Source: Alphaproteobacteria bacterium UBA7371 (GTDB lineage: Bacteria > Pseudomonadota > Alphaproteobacteria > UBA8317). Taken from it: DNA of 8,195 nt. Where the stretch lies: contig DKOD01000004.1 of assembly GCA_002469865.1 (NCBI GenBank), forward strand, positions 1 through 8,195. The letters are read 5' to 3'. This document shows, piece by piece, positions 7,093-8,195 of the stretch (positions are counted from its first letter, which is position 1; each line of letters starts with the position of its first letter). Below the pieces are notes generated by a model, which saw only the letters and a program-made list of their open reading frames with translations, searched no databases and was not told the origin of the DNA. The position numbers and the translations under genes were made by a program.

Positions 7093-7143
7093 GGGGTATG
7101 TTCCTCAGGCCTCATTGATGCGTTCTAAGTAAAGGCTCAAGCC
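7093..7143. promoter_or_regulatory. Short divergent control region between epimerase and MATE gene
   Basis: Only 51 bases separate the two divergent start codons. They hold both ribosome binding sites: GAGGAA for the minus-strand gene (complement of 7101-7106) and AAAGG for the plus-strand gene (7131-7135). There is no room for two separate full promoters. At least one promoter must therefore lie inside the opposite coding region, or the two overlap. I could not pick convincing -35 and -10 pairs. Confidence 0.4.
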
Positions 7144-8195
7144 ATGGCCGACAACCACAAAGCCAACACCATGCTCACGGCTCGGCCCATAAGCAAGTTG
7201 ACCCGCATGGCCCTGCCCACCCTCGGGGGTCTGTTTGCCATCATGGCGACGGATCTCACGGATGCATATTTCGTCTCCCTTCTTGGTGCGGAACCGCTGG
7301 CAGCCCTTGGCTTTGCCTTTCCTGTGTTGCTGGTTATGATTTCCGTTGGCATAGGTCTGTCTGCAGGGGTCTCTGCCTGTGTGGCGAAGGCAGCTGGCAG
7401 CGGCATGCATCAAGATGAATTGGGTTATTTGCGGGTCGGCCTTGTGGTGGCCACCATCATTGGCAGCTTGGTGGCATTAGGCTTGTTGTTGTTCCACCAC
7501 CAGATATTTGGGCTCATGGGCGCCTCGGCGGACATTCGTGACATGCTCATATGGCCCATGATCCTAGCTCTTTCCGGCATGGCCCTTTTGATCATCACCA
7601 TGTCAGGCATGGGTGCTCTTCGCGGCAGAGGACAAACTGGCGGTCCTGGTATTGCCATGATCACTGTGGCCATCAGCAACATGGTGCTTGACCCCATTTT
7701 TATTTTTGGCTTCGGCCCGATCCCAGCCATGGGCCTAACTGGCTCCATGCTTGCCACCTTAATGGCCCGTGCCATGGGCTTGGCCATGATCTTATACATG
7801 CTCCATCGTGCAGGCCTGCTCAAACCATTGATGGGCCAGTTAAACTTCATTGGCCGAGCAAAATCCTTGCTTTATGTCGGCCTACCCGCAGCACTCACCA
7901 ACATTATTATCCCGCTGGCCAATGGTGTCATCACGGCCCTGGTGGCCCGCCATGGTGAGGTGGCCGTGGCAGGCTATTCGGTGGCAGCAAGAATCGAAAC
8001 CATCATTCTTGTGGCCTTCTATTCTTATTCCGGGGTGTTTGGTCCATTCATGGGCCAGAACCTCGCAGCCGGCATGAAGCAGCGCATGCAGGAAGCCAGC
8101 AAGCATATCGCTTTAATTTGTCTCTTTCTTGGCCTGGCCATGGCCATGTTGTTGGTAACCCTTGGGCCATTCATCACCGGGGCATTTGGCGCCGG
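7144..8195 (+). CDS. MATE-family multidrug/organic cation efflux transporter, 3' end missing
   Basis: An open frame of 350 codons runs off the right edge; the family is usually about 440-460 residues with 12 membrane helices, so roughly three quarters is present. Long hydrophobic segments lie at about 23-47, 54-80, 97-118, 136-157, 166-192, 199-222, 240-267, 280-302 and 321-345. MATE hallmarks include the first-helix region PTLGGLFAIMATDLTDAYFV (25-44), LDPIFIFGFGPIPAMGLTGS (182-201) and PFMGQNLAAG (301-310). The family exports cationic drugs or metabolites across the inner membrane using Na+ or H+ gradients; the substrate here is unknown. The ATG at 7144 is chosen because an in-frame stop lies at 7126 and AAAGG sits 8 bases upstream. 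ATG at 7171 lacks such a site. Methionine is unusually frequent: 26 of 350 residues. Confidence 0.93.
   Translation, partial: MADNHKANTMLTARPISKLTRMALPTLGGLFAIMATDLTDAYFVSLLGAEPLAALGFAFPVLLVMISVGIGLSAGVSACVAKAAGSGMHQDELGYLRVGLVVATIIGSLVALGLLLFHHQIFGLMGASADIRDMLIWPMILALSGMALLIITMSGMGALRGRGQTGGPGIAMITVAISNMVLDPIFIFGFGPIPAMGLTGSMLATLMARAMGLAMILYMLHRAGLLKPLMGQLNFIGRAKSLLYVGLPAALTNIIIPLANGVITALVARHGEVAVAGYSVAARIETIILVAFYSYSGVFGPFMGQNLAAGMKQRMQEASKHIALICLFLGLAMAMLLVTLGPFITGAFGA

Noticed and set aside
7425..7850. A 141-codon minus-strand open frame rich in Met, Ala and Pro
   Set aside because: It is antisense to the MATE gene. Its Met and Pro richness simply mirrors the CATGG-type words and glycine codons of the real frame.

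Overview
The window is an ordinary chromosomal stretch from an alphaproteobacterium. A Rhodospirillales-like or related marine lineage is plausible, but the exact group cannot be fixed from this sequence. Four things support this: a cysteine-free ribosomal protein S4 of the alphaproteobacterial type, a eukaryote-like (human IDH1-like) NADP isocitrate dehydrogenase, the purQ-purL-bolA-grxD gene order, and an S4 gene standing alone outside a large ribosomal operon. Base composition looks near 50% GC and fairly even. There is no mobile element, CRISPR array, tRNA or rRNA that I can support.

Layout: (1) Positions 1-3095, plus strand, hold a tight operon: the end of purQ, purL, a BolA/IbaG-like gene and a CGFS monothiol glutaredoxin. 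purQ overlaps purL by 4 bases (ATGA), and the later gaps are about 10 bases. The first two genes make the FGAM synthase of purine synthesis. The last two encode the BolA-Grx pair known from iron-sulfur cluster handling and iron sensing. (2) A strong symmetrical hairpin at 3113-3140 separates this operon from the convergent rpsD. (3) On the minus strand are rpsD (3163-3780), with a long leader and a good promoter, and upstream of it a TrmJ-type tRNA 2'-O-methyltransferase (3952-4686). (4) icd (4820-6034, plus strand) diverges from trmJ. It ends in a terminator whose hairpin lies inside the last codons of the convergent gene. (5) That convergent gene is a UDP-glucuronate 4-epimerase-like SDR (6088-7092, minus strand). 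It diverges, across only 51 bases, from (6) a MATE-family efflux transporter (7144 onward, plus strand) that runs off the right edge.

The genes are mostly housekeeping: purine synthesis, Fe-S handling, translation, tRNA modification and the TCA cycle. The epimerase and the MATE pump are the only accessory-flavoured genes. I found no new biological system here. The points most worth checking are the icd terminator embedded in the coding end of the epimerase, a marked excess of the palindrome CCATGG through the whole window (about 19 copies by hand count), a methionine-rich MATE transporter, and the untested rpsD leader.
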